A stretch of DNA of 64,000 nt from Quillaja saponaria (taxonomy: Eukaryota; Streptophyta; Magnoliopsida; Fabales; Quillajaceae): the NCBI GenBank assembly GCA_029379385.1, contig CM055611.1, forward strand, positions 4,774,001 to 4,838,000, read 5' to 3'. A program made the position numbers and the translations under genes. The notes beneath the pieces are model-generated. The model saw only the letters and a program-made list of their open reading frames with translations, ran no database searches and had not been told where the DNA came from. Shown piece by piece: positions 1 to 12,694 of the stretch; the stretch's first letter is position 1; every line of letters begins with the position of its first letter.

Positions 1-2
1 GG

Positions 3-74
3 GTGGGCAAAGACATCAAACTTGAAGAAGCCACTGAAGAGTCTTTGACAGGAGATGTCCCTGAAGAGGAATAA
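3..74 (+). CDS. C-terminal end of an unrecognised protein (partial)
   Basis: An open frame enters from the left edge and reads 23 residues, ending in the acidic tail GDVPEEE, before TAA at 72-74. The composition (many Glu and Lys) looks like a real C-terminus, and the T-rich, ORF-poor DNA that follows fits a 3' UTR. The fragment is too short to assign a family. It could also be a chance open frame. Confidence 0.3.
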   Translation: MGKDIKLEEATEESLTGDVPEEE

Positions 75-974
75 AACTGTATCATTGTGGGACTGATTCC
101 ATACAACGCAGAGTTTTTATTTTTAACTTGAAAAAAAAAAAAAAAGAAGCATGGTTTTGTGCGCATAATTTCTCCTTTGAATCTTGCTTCCCTCGTAATT
201 CCTTAACAGCCCAGAGATGACCTTGGTTTCAGAAAATAATTTTTGTTTTTCTGACTCAGATATTGCAGATGGTGTTAAGAGTAAAAAAATGTTGGGAGTA
301 CGAGTGCGCAGTCCCTGTAATCCATAAAAGAGAGCACGCATCATCATAAAGGTTCAAGATGAAGGTTGTGATTTCACTTCACAGAATCTTCATATCTTGT
401 GAGGAGTGTTAAGAGATATGGATAAAACATGAGTTTAAATAATCTGTATTATCTCAATTCCATCCTATAATCATGATTATCATATTTATTCAATATGTGA
501 GTTGAGTTGGATACATTTATGGAATAATATTATAGGCCTAAGAAGAGAAATGGTAGATCTGACTGAAAAAATAAAGAATATATAGAAATGGATACACAGC
601 AAATGTTAAATCTGCAAATTCAGGACCAATGAAAGAAGACCTCTCTGAAGCTTCAGCATTGAAATGGATGACGACGGCCGCACTAAAGAATTTAATTTCT
701 TCAAGTATTTACTATTGTATTGTTAGAATATATCTGAGTAGTGTGTAGTAACACAGCATTAAGATTATGAATCCCATTCTTCGAATAAAGTGTTCTACTC
801 TAATTCTTAAAATATTTCAAAGCTAACTTGGCAAAACCCGTATACTTCCACCAGATCTTGGTACATTGGTATAAAACAACCTGTTTGTTTAATTTCATAC
901 TACTATATACATATAGTGCAAAAATCATTTCTGGGCAATGTTCATTGTAAAATAAATTTTATTATTACCGTGCC
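75..974. other. Intergenic spacer, no gene seen
   Basis: AT-rich sequence with no ORF of recognisable composition. The first 100-200 bases may be the 3' UTR of the gene ending at 74; an A-run lies near 130-145. The short minus-strand ORF at 123-347 has no family features. The rest is the upstream flank of the DC1 pseudogene. Confidence 0.5.
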
Positions 975-2135
975 ATGGCCAAGAAATCGGCATCGGCTCA
1001 ACCAGCTATGGTTGTAAGCAATGTAAGTTCTTATATCCTCCATAGGCAGGGTGCCAAATTACAACAAGAGATTGTTCATCATCCTTCTCAGTTTTCACCC
1101 ACTTCACCCTTTGACTTTACAAATTGGCTCTCATGCTTGGCAATTCAAGTGTGATGCCTGTGGAAAATACCAGTCCGGATTGAACTATCAATTTCAACAA
1201 TGCAATTTCACATTGGATGTCGACTGTGCTTGATTCACCATAGAAGACATATCACCGGAAAAGCAAATCCAACACATCTGCCACCTTGATAGAATGGCAA
1301 AGGGCTGATGAAGTTTTCTGCTGCCCATATGAGGAAGTTTGCTCAGCCGGCAGTGCCATATACAGTTGCATTCAGTGTGAGGTCTTTCTACACAATTCTT
1401 GTGCAAATTTGCCACAAGTTTTGAAGCACCGATTTCACCCTGATCATCCTCTCACTCTTGAGTTATCAGATAACTGGCGTCCTTCAGTGCCAGGCTTGTG
1501 CAAATCTATACCGCAGACTCTCTTTCAACTGCAACAAATGTGATTTCAATATGGATATCACTTGTGCTTTTAGTCATACCTTTGAGAAATTAGAGAATGA
1601 TTCCATTCAACATGTAGGACACAAACATCCATTGAGATATTTGGAGAAGGTTGACCACAACAATGCTAAGTGTTATGCATGTCAGAGTCGCTGCACCGTT
1701 TATGCCTACAATTGCAGCTTATGCCGTTACTTCCTTCACGGATCATGTGCTTTATTAGAAGGTAGAATCCTCAACCACCCAATTCACGATAAACATCCAT
1801 TGTTTCTGGTCACCAAGAAAGCTCCCCTCCCTTATGCATTAACCTGCAGTTGTTGTTTAGGAGACTGTACTGGTGGTTTCAGTTACCCTTGTGTTCCATG
1901 CAAGTTTAGCCTAGATATCAAATGTGCTTCTCGAAAAATACGCCAAAAAACTTGTGCATCCTCCTCTCTTACTTTAGTGGAGCAGATGATAAAAGCTAAA
2001 TTATTATGTGATGCCTGTAAAGAACCTTGTTCATCAACAATCCTGCATTGCGTGCCCTGCAACTATAATCTTCATTTGAATTGTGGTTTCTCAATTCCAG
2101 AAGCGAAGTCCTTGACCTTTTTAAATATGGGGTGA
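975..2135 (+). pseudogene. DC1 (Cys/His-rich C1-like) domain protein, frameshifted
   Basis: The sequence encodes about five DC1 modules, a plant zinc-binding fold related to C1 domains, with HPL and CxxC signatures such as FHPLHPLTL, FKCDACGKYQ, YACQSRC and CDACKEPC. The reading frame changes repeatedly. From ATG at 975 (MAKKSASAQP) the frame is lost near 1095 just before HPLHPLTL; the second frame stops at 1231; the third runs from about 1286 to 1460; the fourth continues to a stop at 2135. Intact relatives are usually single-exon genes of 500-700 residues, so this is a decayed and probably shortened copy. Introns could explain one break but not all, because the domains continue straight across the shifts. 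No function is claimed beyond family membership. Confidence 0.8.
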
Positions 2136-3929
2136 AGGCTGACTGCAAGTCATAGGATCCGGCAGTCCAGACTTCCTCCTCTTTAATTAAAGTAAGGTCG
2201 CCAGAGTGAAAATGAGAGATCATAAAAATCATCAGATACTGGTATGGTAAGAGACGTAATGCCTTTAGTACTGTTATTTGTCCAAATTTGATCAAGCAGT
2301 TAAGAGTTCTTGTGGGTTGTTGGTGGTCCTTTAATATTGGTCTTTAGTTACAAATTCATGTTGTATTTAAAGGAGATGTTCAGATCAATCAAATTTGGTT
2401 ATGTTCTCCAACTTTCCCTTTTTGTCTTCTGAAGTGTTTGTGACATTTTTTCCTCCCGGAGAATTTTTTGACAAAATGGTGCTAGAGCAGGCTACCATTC
2501 AGTTGCCTTGCCACCAAAGGCCATCTGTTGTACAATAATACTCAATGTGAGAAATGATTAGTCCCAGTTCCTAACAGATATCATAGATCATCATTCTTCT
2601 CATCAAAATATGGTGTCATATGCAAATAAGAATTGTGACCTGCATCAGAACGCTTACAATCTAACATCTTTTAGTTCCTGCATTGCTTCAAGCAAATGCA
2701 AGTAAGTTGAAATAAAGGTTCACATCTTTTTTTACCTATTCTTGAAATAAGCATTGTAGGAGGCAAACCTTATGTAATTAACATTCTCTTGACTCATCAG
2801 TAACAAACCTACATCTTGGCTGAGATTTCTTATTGACCATATCCAGGTCTCTGCATTCACAACAATTAGTTACAGTATAAATAAGAGCAAATTGAACGGG
2901 CGTAGAAATAATTGAAAACTTCAAAGACTCTATACTTTTCATTTTATACTGTTTTATTTTTTCTTCTTCCAAATTATGCAGAATTGTGAAATTAGAAGTT
3001 ATTGACCTGTTGAATTCAAGTTATAGTCGGTTTCTTGACCTCTACTTGACTTGTTTTACCACTAGCCAATATACATGAGTATCTTAAGCTCTTGACTCTT
3101 TTTTATAAGTGTACAATGAGGGACTGAATGAATTCAAGGTTAAAATACTGACACCCCCTGTAATTTACCATGAAAACACTTTCAACCCCTGCACTTCTTT
3201 TTTGGGCAATAAACACAATGTACCATTAGAGTTAGACAACTAAATAAAAAGAGAATTTCTCAATATCATTATCAAGTTAGTTTATCATCAACCTATCAAG
3301 TATTGGAATAACTTGGCAATAAAAGAATTGCTAGTGCTAGTGAAACTAGAATGCCAGGGCCTCTTTTTCTAATCTGATAATACACGGAGTTTATTATTAA
3401 AATCAGAAGTACAAGAGATCTGAGTGTTTCAATGATAAGATACAGAGGGTTGAAAAACAAGAAGAAGAAGAAAATAGCAAGCTTTAACACAATAAATAGG
3501 GGTAAGCAACATGAATCCTTCCGAAACTAGTGGTATCCACGTACCCTTTCATTTTTCCAATTCAATCCTATCCATGACAACAGTCAACACTTTTTACCAA
3601 ACCACTCATATCTTTCCGAATCACTCTTCCTATGTCATTCTTTATATCAATAAAAATAGAAAATATTACTGAAAGCACACTTAAATATGTCAAAGCAACA
3701 ATACTGTCATAGCAATACAAATTAGGAATTGGAAACCATGGCAATTCTTATTCAGTTTTTCACCTCATAACAATAAAATAGTTTATGGGCGTTCCTTTAA
3801 GAAAGATATTGAACAACCGCATCTCATTATATTAATGTTTATAGAAGAGTTATTATTATTATGTTCAATTCCAGCTCATATAACAAAAGCAAATAAACAA
3901 ATGGAAAAAAGTTTGCATCTCTGACTCGC

Positions 3930-4300
3930 ATAATGAGTACTTTGTTTGGCACAAAGGTGCAGAGAAACAAAATCAACAACTGGGTATTCCTGTCTTACCC
4001 CTGTAATTTGGATCTCTTGGAATTCAGATGAACCAAAACATGGAGACTTTTCAGATGTTTGTGTTTGTAAATTTGTCAAATCACTTGTGGTATTCAACAT
4101 TCATAGAGGTAAGGATGTAAAATATTTGTAGAGCTGTGCTGTCATTCAATGATTTGGGGTGTTTGGTTGGAATGCAATGCCAAATTTATGCGTGATTATT
4201 ATCTCTATTGTTTTTAATGCTTCTCTTTAGTGCTATGCTTTAGGAGCATTTCAGGAGTTTCTTTACTTGACAATTGACATTCAACGTGATTGGTTAGCCC
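3930..4300 (+). mobile_element. LINE 3'-end fragment (copy 0), degenerate
   Basis: This is the copy 0 counterpart of the LINE-like fragments in copies 1-3. It is shortened and frameshifted. The words for a tryptophan-rich stretch around ECNAKF and the downstream PSFQEF-like end can still be followed by alignment to 10196-10560. No open frame survives. Confidence 0.45.
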
Positions 4301-5500
4301 TCTTAGGTAGGACCCTGCAATCCCACAGTTACACAGGTCCTCCTGGGTAGGATCCAGGACCCAATTAACTTATAGACCTGGAATCACATTCATTCCTTTT
4401 TATCTTTTGTTAATGAGATTCTAGCTTTCACATGTAACTTACTAGTCATATGATTCTGATCATCTATCAATCAACATTAACTGCACCATTACAATTTGTT
4501 TGACATGGACTTCCTTTTCATCCTCTAATTTAAGTTGAGTGAAGAAAATATTGCATACCTCTCTTACCACTTATGTTTTCATTCTTGATACATTAATGTC
4601 CCCTGCACTCAGATTTTACTAACACGTTCTTGCTTAGAAAAAAAATAAAATTAGCAAAGCAAGATGCGAGTTGATAAAGAAACTCATTCTTAGTATTGAG
4701 CATCAAACTTGTTAGTAGCCAAATATTATAGCTGATCGAAGTATGAACCAAGAGCAAAATAACTCTTCTATAATTTATAGATCAGTACTCGTTTGCTGTA
4801 CTTGTAATATTCTTTCTCTTCATTTGATAAAATAATAACTACTATTGGTGTCCAAGGATGAGGTATAAAATAAACTCAGGTGTGCATAGAAAAGAATTTA
4901 AATGAGCCGATTCACAAATCACTTATATTCTCAATCATAGAATTAATGCAGGCTCTGGAATCTTCGTCTTATCGTTATCCATATTCCACATTAGACTAAA
5001 ACCTATTTCTGAACTCAGTTGCACCAACAATTGTATCTGAGTAAATGTGATCTTCCCATTCTAATTTCTAACTGATTACAGGAAATCATTCACAAATTTA
5101 TTAGTGCAAGGAAGACATAAAGGACCACAACTTAATCCATAGTAATGACCTTCAGGTAATGGTTTACTCTGATTCAATGCATACTTGCATCAAACGGTGG
5201 AAAACATAAAGGACCCAAACACAATGACACAAATGAAATAGAAGACGCTAATTCTTCAACAGAGACAGAGACAGGGAAAACGTATGGGAAAAGCAAAACC
5301 AACAAATATACCATCATGATTTCAACTCCAACTGGGCCTACTACACCCACATTTCTCACCAGTTCCTATACAAAATCCATAACACAACAAATTGACATCA
5401 CGCCAAAAAAAATATCTAAATTTCAATCAGAGTTCCAACTTTCCAAACAAAATTTAAACAGAATGCAAAAGTTGTAGTGATTTAAAAAAAAAAATGGAAC

Positions 5501-5557
5501 TTGTGAGGGAATACTTGCAGCCACGGCATTTTGTAGCCGGATATCGGAACTCTCAGC
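5501..5557 (-). pseudogene. Protease exon 1 remnant cut off at telomeric repeats
   Basis: The minus strand reads the end of the trypsin-like protease exon 1 (RLQNAVAAS, as in 12432-12694). A 2-base loss follows AAS and the final exon base before the GT donor is changed. Homology stops at about 5557, after the codons for AESS, and is replaced by a short filler and then CCCTAAA-type repeats. The exon is dead. Confidence 0.75.
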
Positions 5558-5581
5558 AACAAACGTTTTTCCAACACCACA

Positions 5582-5934
5582 CTAACCCTAAACCATAAAA
5601 GCTAAGCCTAACGCTAACCCTAACCCTAAACCTTATCCCTAACCTCAACCCTAAAACCTAACCCTAACCATAACGGTAAAACATAGCCCTAACCCTAAAC
5701 TTTAACTCTAATTGTAATACCTAACACTAACCCTAAACCTAATCCTAAACCTTAACCCTAACCCTACACCCTAACACCTAATCGTAACCCTAAAACCAAA
5801 CCCTCACACTAAGCCTAAAACCAAACCCTCACACTAAGCCTAAAACCTAACCCTAACCCTAAACCTAATACCTAACCCTAAAACCTAATCCTAACCATAA
5901 AACCTAACCCTAGCCCTAAAACCTACCCCTACCC
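5582..5934 (+). repeat. Interstitial degenerate telomeric repeat array
   Basis: About 350 bases of CCCTAAA-like and CCTAACC-like units with many substitutions. The C-rich strand runs left to right. The plant telomere repeat is CCCTAAA/TTTAGGG, so this is a decayed interstitial telomeric block or a microsatellite derived from one. It lies exactly between the broken exon 1 of copy 0 and the start of copy 1. Confidence 0.9.
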
Positions 5935-6504
5935 TTCAATATTGGTCTTGCTTACAAATTTAGGTTGTCTTTATGGAGTTGTTCAAATATCAGTAAATTT
6001 TGGTTATGTTATGCAACTTTACTTTTTGTCTTTTGAGTGTTTCTGATAATTTCTGGTCTCTCTTTCACAGAGGGAAGAAAGGAGAAGAAAGTTGCAGGAT
6101 TTCTTTACTAATTGGTACTAGAGCAACATTTAGAAAGTCCCAATTCTCAAATTGGGCCTATTTTGGGCAGGTAGGTACTTGACACGTGAGACCCACATAG
6201 AACCTCTACAATTTAAACCGTTTTAGTGCTTGCATCACTTCAAGCAAATGCAAATAAGTTAAAATAAAATATCACATCTTTTTTAACCTATTCTTGAAAT
6301 GAACATTTAAACAAAACTACATCTTGGATGAGATTTCTTATAGACCATATGGGGGTCTCTGCACACATTCAGAACAATTAGTTACAATATAAATAAGAGC
6401 AAATTCAATGGGCAAAGACTTAATTAGAAACTTCGAAGACACTATACTTTTCATTTATACTGTTTTCTCTTTCCTCTTCCCAAATTTTACCATGTAACTG
6501 TCCA

Positions 6505-9500
6505 TCAAAACATCCATCTTGGAGAAGAATGAACAGGACTTTGCCGTGGCCTATTTGGCTGCTCTAAGCTGTTCCGCTTCTTCATGATCGAGGCTACAGT
6601 TGGACTGAAGTATTCGTTACTCCTTTGAGAAGTTGCCCCTTGTGAATACATTTTTTTACCATGAACTAAACCCCTTTGTTTATCTTGCATGGCTCTGTGA
6701 GCTACTGGGTTACTTTGGGCAGCCCCCCATCTGTTGTAACTAACACAACTCTGACTTCTCCCTACTTGCTGAAACTTTACCTCTCTAGGGCTCTTGTAGT
6801 TTCGACTCTCAGCAGTTTCTGCGGAGTACATGGTCTCTACTTCGCTGCTATGTCCATTGTGCATCTCTGAAACTTCTATAGGAGATGAACTCTGGACTTC
6901 ACTTTGGCCTCCATTTACAGAACCTGTGGAGGCACTCTCAGCATCTGCAATGGGACTTGTCAACTCTCCACCCTTAATTTCTTGTCCTTTCACCATATTA
7001 TCAGGTAAAGGCTCCTTGACACTGTTCTCATCAGATTCCGGATGCAGTTGTTTGGCTGGCTGTGGTAAAACTGCAGGTTTAGCAATCCTTGGAGGGAAAT
7101 TTATGTCCAGAAGCTGAATTTGGCCACTCTTCTTTTTCCTTAGAGGTACTGCAGTTAACCTTGGTGATTCATATATGTCTGGAGTAGGAATTCCCTGTAC
7201 ATGAATGGCATTTAGATCAGTCAATAATGTATGTTCTTCAGTCATATTTGCGCCAGCTGGACAGCTAGGTCCCTCATCCCTTGTCTTTGAAACTATATAT
7301 GATGAAGTTGGGGTGCCATCATTATCAGCCTCAGTTGACTTGAAAACCTGTCGCAGGGAAAAAGAAGCACAAGAATGCTCACTCTTCTGTCCTGTAGACA
7401 TCAATCGGATAAGTGGTAATTTTGGTTTGCTAAGCTCATCAAGACTGCCTTCCCAATGCTGGTTTAACCAATCACAAATTACAGGAATGGGTATACCAAA
7501 TTGCATAGAATGGTCCTTTTTCCAAGATGAGGAGGACGATGAAGAAGTTGAAGAGGATTTAGTATTTGGAGATGTGGCTAGTTTCATAGGATCACAGATC
7601 ATAAATGCTAGATTTCCTTGTACATCAAATCCAGCAGATCCTGGATTCCATATAACACCATCAGTTGACAGTTTTATGAGATTGTCAGTGGCTATGACCA
7701 CCTTTCCTTCGCCAATTGTGAGTTCTTGTTTAGCAGTATAGCCTAAAAGGTAAACTACACTACCGAGCTCCAGACTTGGTTTTGAACAGGTTTTCAAACA
7801 CTGAGGGTGCTGCCCCTGTGCATTTACATCTCCATCCAAAGCATCCAAACCCACTATTGTAAGATCTAAAACAGAGCTAGTAATGAAAAACCTGCAACCA
7901 AGAAAAAGGAATGAGAAAACATAATCCTTTGAAAGCCTGTCCAACTCATTGCATGCATCAAATCTGTCTTTGACCAGCCTTTCAGTAAGAACAATATTTC
8001 TATCAGATTTTATTTTGTCATCAGTAATTGCATCAAATATAACAAGGAGCATGCATCAATACTTTTTTTTTTCCATAATAAAACTGTAGTTACATGGGAA
8101 GATCACCACTGGAACCAAGAAGAAAACTACAGGAAGGTGTATAAAAGGCCATGTTACTAGCTAAAAAGAAAACGGATATCACACTAAAAGATTAGCCTTT
8201 GAACCCAAAAGTGCTACAGAAACGGAAGCCTAACTTAGCTTCCTTCCTCGACTAAAGAGAGATTAAACATTAATAACTCCCTTTAATGTACTCATTTGAT
8301 TTTGAATAAACATAAAGAAATAGAGAATTTTCCAATAGATAACACATGAATGGCAAGGGACAGCTGTTTTCCAACTAGACAGGGATCTCTTTTACCCAGG
8401 AACTATACAGGCAGGGTTAGAAGAAAATTTTCATGTATTTTAGCTACCACTAGGTTTTCAAAAGTTACATTTTAGTTTTGAGTCAACTAAGTTGTTCCTC
8501 TTATTGATAGTATGAAGGCAGTATGCAAAAGTCAAAACAGAACAAGAATAATGGATCAGTCCAGTTCCTCATGTTTGAGTTACATCATCCAAATGTTAGA
8601 AAGAAAGAAAAGTTCGCTTTCATCCTTTTGTTTGTGGCAAGATGCCCTTGTAACAAGCTTCAAATATTTTTTTCTGATTACATATGATCAAAGGAACTAA
8701 TGGATTTACTATTTTGTTTGTTCTCTTTCTTTTTCCTTTTCTTCTTCTTCTCTCTCTCTCCCCTTCTTTTTCCTTGTTTTTTTCTGAGGATTGGAGTGGT
8801 AGGTATCCTAAAGCTCTGGCAATTTCTACATGTTGCTTTCAAGTGTCTGCTTGTTCCTTAAGCATCTGGGATATTATAGCAACAAAAGAAAAACTTAAAA
8901 AGCATCTAGGTTGGTATATTCTTGTGAACATGATAAGTTATCTTTGAATACATGACTTTGATCTCCAAGAATCCTTCCACCATTGCCTCAACTCCTCTTT
9001 CTTCAAGGGACAACATTGATAATTATGAAAGAAGAATTTTTTCACCTCACAAAACCAATTATTCTATGTCTTCATCAAAGTTTTGAAGGATTTTAAACAA
9101 TAATAGCAGGAACAGTAGCTCTGCCTCCAGAAGTTTGAAAGGTGAATCATCAAAGAGATGATGACTTTTACAATTGGAACTCTATCTAACTTCAAATTAT
9201 GCAGAATTGTGAAATTGGAAGTTATTGACCTGTTGAATTCAAGTTATAGTCGGTTTCTTGACCTCTTGACTTGTTTTACCACTAACTAATATACATGAGT
9301 ATCTTAATTTCTCGACTCTTTTTTATATGTACATACATACACGCAAACACTTACACACACATGTGTGTGTACAATGAAGGGCTGAATAAATTCAAGGCTA
9401 AAATACTGACACCCCCTGTAATTTACCATGAAAACACTTTTACCCCCTGTACTTCTGATTTGGGCAATAAACACAATGTACCATTAGAGTTAGACAAATA

Positions 9501-12500
9501 AATAAAAAGAGTATTTCTGAATATCATTAGCACGTTAGTTTATCATCAACCTATCAAATATTGGAATAACTTGGCAATAAGAGAATTGCCAGTGCTAGTG
9601 AAACTAGTATGCAACGGCCTATTTTTCCGAATCTGATAATACATGGAGTTTATTATTAAAATCAGAAGTACAAGAGATCTGAGTGTTTCAATGATAAGAT
9701 ACAGAGGGTTTAAAAACAACAAAAAGAAGAAAACAGCAAGCTTTAACACAATAAATAGGGGTGGGCAACATGAATCCTTCCAAAACTAGTGGTATTCCCA
9801 TACCCTTTCATTCTTCCAATTCAATCCTATCCATGACAACAGTCAACACTTTCTACCAAACCACTCATATCTTTCAAAATCACTCTTCCTATGTCATTCT
9901 TTATATCAATAAAAATAGAAAATATTACTGAAAGCACACTTAAATATGTCAAAGCAACAATACTGTCATAGCAATACAAATTAGGAATTGGAAACCATGC
10001 CAATTCTTACTCTTTTTTTCACCTCATAACAAAAAAATAGTTTATGGGCATTCCTTTAAGAAAGATATTGAACAACTGCATCTCTAGTATATTAATGTTT
10101 ATTATAGAAGAATTATTATTATTATGTACAATTCCAGCTCATATAACAAAAGCAAATAAACAAGAGGAAAAAAGTTTGCAACCCTAACTTGCATAATGCG
10201 TACTTTGTTTGGCATAAAGGTTCAGAGAAACAAAATCAACAACTGGATATTCCTGTCTTACCCCTGTTCTTTGGATCTTTTGGAATTCATGGAGACATTT
10301 CGGATGTTTGTGTTTGTAAATTTATATGGTTACCATCACTTGGGGAGGAATAAGGATGAGAAATGTTTGTGGAGATGTGCATTCTTTGCAGTAATCTGGG
10401 GAGTTTGGGTTGAATGCAATGCCAAATTTTTGCGTGATTATTATCTCCTATGGCCTATTATCTGGGATAAGATTGTTTTTAATGCATCTCTTTGGTGCTC
10501 CGCTTCAGGAGCATTTCAAGGAGATTATTTACTTGAAGATTGATATTCAACGTGATTGGCAAGCACCCTTGCCTGTTTCTTTTCTGTTTCTGTTTCTGTC
10601 TAGAAGGATTTCTTCTCCTTCATAGTTTACTTCAATTTCGTTCTTAATATAAATTCCACTTTCTATAAAATAAAATAAAAAATAAAAAACTAGTAGATAT
10701 ATGCATCTATATATTCTTAAGTCAATGGGTTCCCGGGAACTTTTACTTGCTTTCTTTTCCTGAAAAAGAAAACAATAGACATTTATCTTTGCCGATGTAT
10801 CAAGGTCATGGAGACTACGCTGCACAGACATGCACTAAACATATGGGCCTTACTTATCTGCCTTTCCAAAATATCATGATGCCAGCATATGATGTTATTG
10901 TTAGTACAAACTTAATTTATTTTAATAGCATGTAGGACCCTGCAATCCAATTTCCAGCACAATTACACTGGTCCTCCTAGATAGGATCTAGGACTCAATT
11001 AACTTTGGTCTTTAACTTATAGACCTGGAATTCACATTCCTTCCTTTTTATCTTCTGTTAATGAGATTCTAGCTTTCACATGTAACTTACTAGTCTGATG
11101 GTTCGGATCATCTGCCAATCAACATTAACTGCATCCTTATAATCTTTTTGACAAGGACTTTCTTTTCATCCTTTAATTTAAATTGAGTTAAGCAATATTG
11201 CATACCTCTCTTGCCACTTGTATTTTCATTCTTGATATTTTAATGTCTGCTGCACTCAGATTTTACTAAGAAGGTTATTGCTTAGAAAAAATAAATAAAT
11301 AAGCAAAGAGTGATGCAACTTGATAAAAAAAGTCATTCTTAAAATTGAGCATCAAACTAGTTAGTAGCCATCTATTATAGCTGATCAAAGTATGAACCAG
11401 GCACAAAATAACTCTTCTACAGTTTACAGATCAGTAATCGTTTACTGTATTTGTAATATTCTTTCTCTTCATTTGATAAAACAATAACTACCATTGCTAC
11501 CCATAACAAGTGAACAACAAGCAAAGATAACAAAGTTACAAAAGTGTCCAAGGATGAAGTATAATATAAACTCAGGTGTGCATAGATAATACTTTAAATG
11601 AGCCGATTCTCAAAACACTTATATGCTCAATCCTAGAATTAATGCAGGCTCTGGAATCTTCTCCTTTCATTATCCATATTCCATAACAGACTAAAGCCTA
11701 TTTGTGAACTCAGTTGCACCAACAATTGTATCTGAGTAAATGCAATGTTCTCATTCTAGCTGACTACAGGAAATCATTCACAAATTTATTAGTGCAAGGA
11801 AGACACAGAACAGATCTTAAAAGAAGTTTGAGAGAGATGGAGAGCAAGGAGACAGACAGGAAGCAGCAAAGAGAGAGCCCAATATGGAAATGGGTACAGA
11901 AATACAGGAAATATATATCTAGTATTCTAATTTACTTTTGTTCCCACCCAGGATGCTGCTCAAAGTCTCAATACTTATGTTATCATGTTTCTAAATCAAG
12001 GAACTAAATGGAATCCCTTCATATCAATAGGCTAAAACACTGCAACTTAACCCATAATAATGACTTTCAGATAATGGTTTGCACTGATTCAATGCACATT
12101 TGCATCATACGGTAGAAAACATAAAGGACCCAAACATAGACACAAATAATATAGAAGAAGCCAATTCTTCAACAGACACAGGGAAAAAGTATGGGAAAAG
12201 ATTATAAACCCATCAAATATGCCATCATTGTGTTGCAGCAAATTAATAATTTCAACTCCAACTGGGCCTACTTCACCCACATTTCTCACCAGTTCCCATA
12301 TAAAACCCAGAACGCATCAAATTGACATCACTCAAAAAATTCCAAATTTCAATCAGAGTTCCAAACTTTGCAGACAAAATTTAAGCAGTTCTATCAGAAC
12401 GCAAAAGTTGAAGTGATTAAAAAAATGGAACCTGTGAGGAAATAGACTTGCAGCCACGGCATTTTGTAGCCGGATCTCAGAACTCTCAGCGGCGACCACC

Positions 12501-12694
12501 GACGGGAGATTAGCGTGGGTCGTCAAAAGCAGGTTACGGTGGATCAAAAAGCCAGTACCGTATACTCCATTAGCAGCACCAGAAATTCTCGCCATTGCAT
12601 GACCTTTTCCAGAACAAATGGCGACTTTCATTCTCTCAGATTTGCTCACTCCCTTACAGAAGCACCAAGATTCTCTAAGACCACCCATTTTCAA
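6505..12694 (-). CDS. Trypsin-like serine protease family protein (two exons, intact)
   Basis: Exon 1 is 12694-12432 and exon 2 is 7891-6505. Donor CACAG/GTTCC and acceptor TTGCAG/GTTTTT join in frame (split Arg codon) to give 549 residues. The first ~180 residues show a chymotrypsin-like fold with all three catalytic positions: His60 in LLTTHANLP, Asp97 in VLDLTIVGLD and Ser173 in NPGSAGFD. The C-terminal two thirds (from about residue 190) is a low-complexity, Ser-rich tail containing SSSTSSSSSSS and basic patches; no signal peptide is evident, so a cytosolic or nuclear protein is likely. Similar plant proteins are annotated only as trypsin family proteins; substrate unknown. The start is the first Met upstream of the conserved GTGFLIHR block; Met3 is also possible. 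The 4.5 kb intron carries LINE debris. This is the only copy here with a complete reading frame. Confidence 0.85.
8719..8787 (+). repeat. Polypyrimidine (CT/CTT) microsatellite in the protease intron
   Basis: A run of C and T only, with CTT and CT repeats. It recurs at about 25866-25930 and 47890-47970 with different lengths, so it is a length-variable marker among the copies. Confidence 0.75.
10190..10625 (+). mobile_element. LINE 3'-end fragment (zinc-binding RT-like region), copy 1
   Basis: An open frame of 115 residues contains CLWRCAFFAVIWGVWVEC followed by NAKFLRDYY and WDKIVFNASLWCSASGAF. This Trp-rich pattern resembles the end of plant LINE ORF2 (zf-RVT region and the segment after it). 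A +1 frame continues through DWQAPLPVSF to a stop near 10625, followed by AT-rich DNA. It lies inside a protease intron, antisense to that gene, and is carried along in every unit. The core polymerase domain is absent, so it is a dead fragment. Confidence 0.55.

Larger units (their letters stand above)
2332..5557. repeat. Segmental duplicate, copy 0 (internally deleted unit)
   Basis: Positions 2332-2960 resemble 5936-6470, the region 3' of the protease gene in copy 1. At about 2970 the sequence jumps to what is 9195 in copy 1, so protease exon 2 and the first part of its intron are absent. From 2970 to 5557 it follows copy 1 intron sequence at 9195-12490 with smaller gaps. It ends inside protease exon 1, next to telomere-like repeats. 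No intact gene remains. Divergence from copies 1-3 is visibly higher than among those three, suggesting an older event. Confidence 0.75.
7892..12431 (-). other. Long intron 1 of the protease gene
   Basis: The 4,540-base interval between the two protease exons contains a pyrimidine-rich microsatellite (8719-8787), a CA/TG-rich stretch near 9335-9372, and a LINE-like fragment (10190-10625). Small open frames that recur in every copy (minus 9546-9749, minus 12089-12289, plus 11714-12007) recur because the DNA is duplicated; none shows domain features. No other gene is seen. Confidence 0.65.

Noticed and set aside
5582..5934. A true chromosome end
   Set aside because: Repeats are heavily degenerate and are flanked on both sides by unit sequence, so the block is interstitial.
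7205..7741. 178-residue plus-strand ORF opposite protease exon 2 (also 45515-46051)
   Set aside because: Shadow of the protease reading frame on the other strand; it persists because the sense strand is conserved.
9546..9749. 67-residue hydrophobic minus ORF repeated in four units
   Set aside because: Its recurrence is explained by segmental duplication; ends and frame vary between units and no family is recognised.
12089..12289. 66-residue minus ORF (MRNVGEVGPVG) repeated in four units
   Set aside because: Lies in the protease intron; repeated only because the intron is duplicated; no signal or domain I can name.
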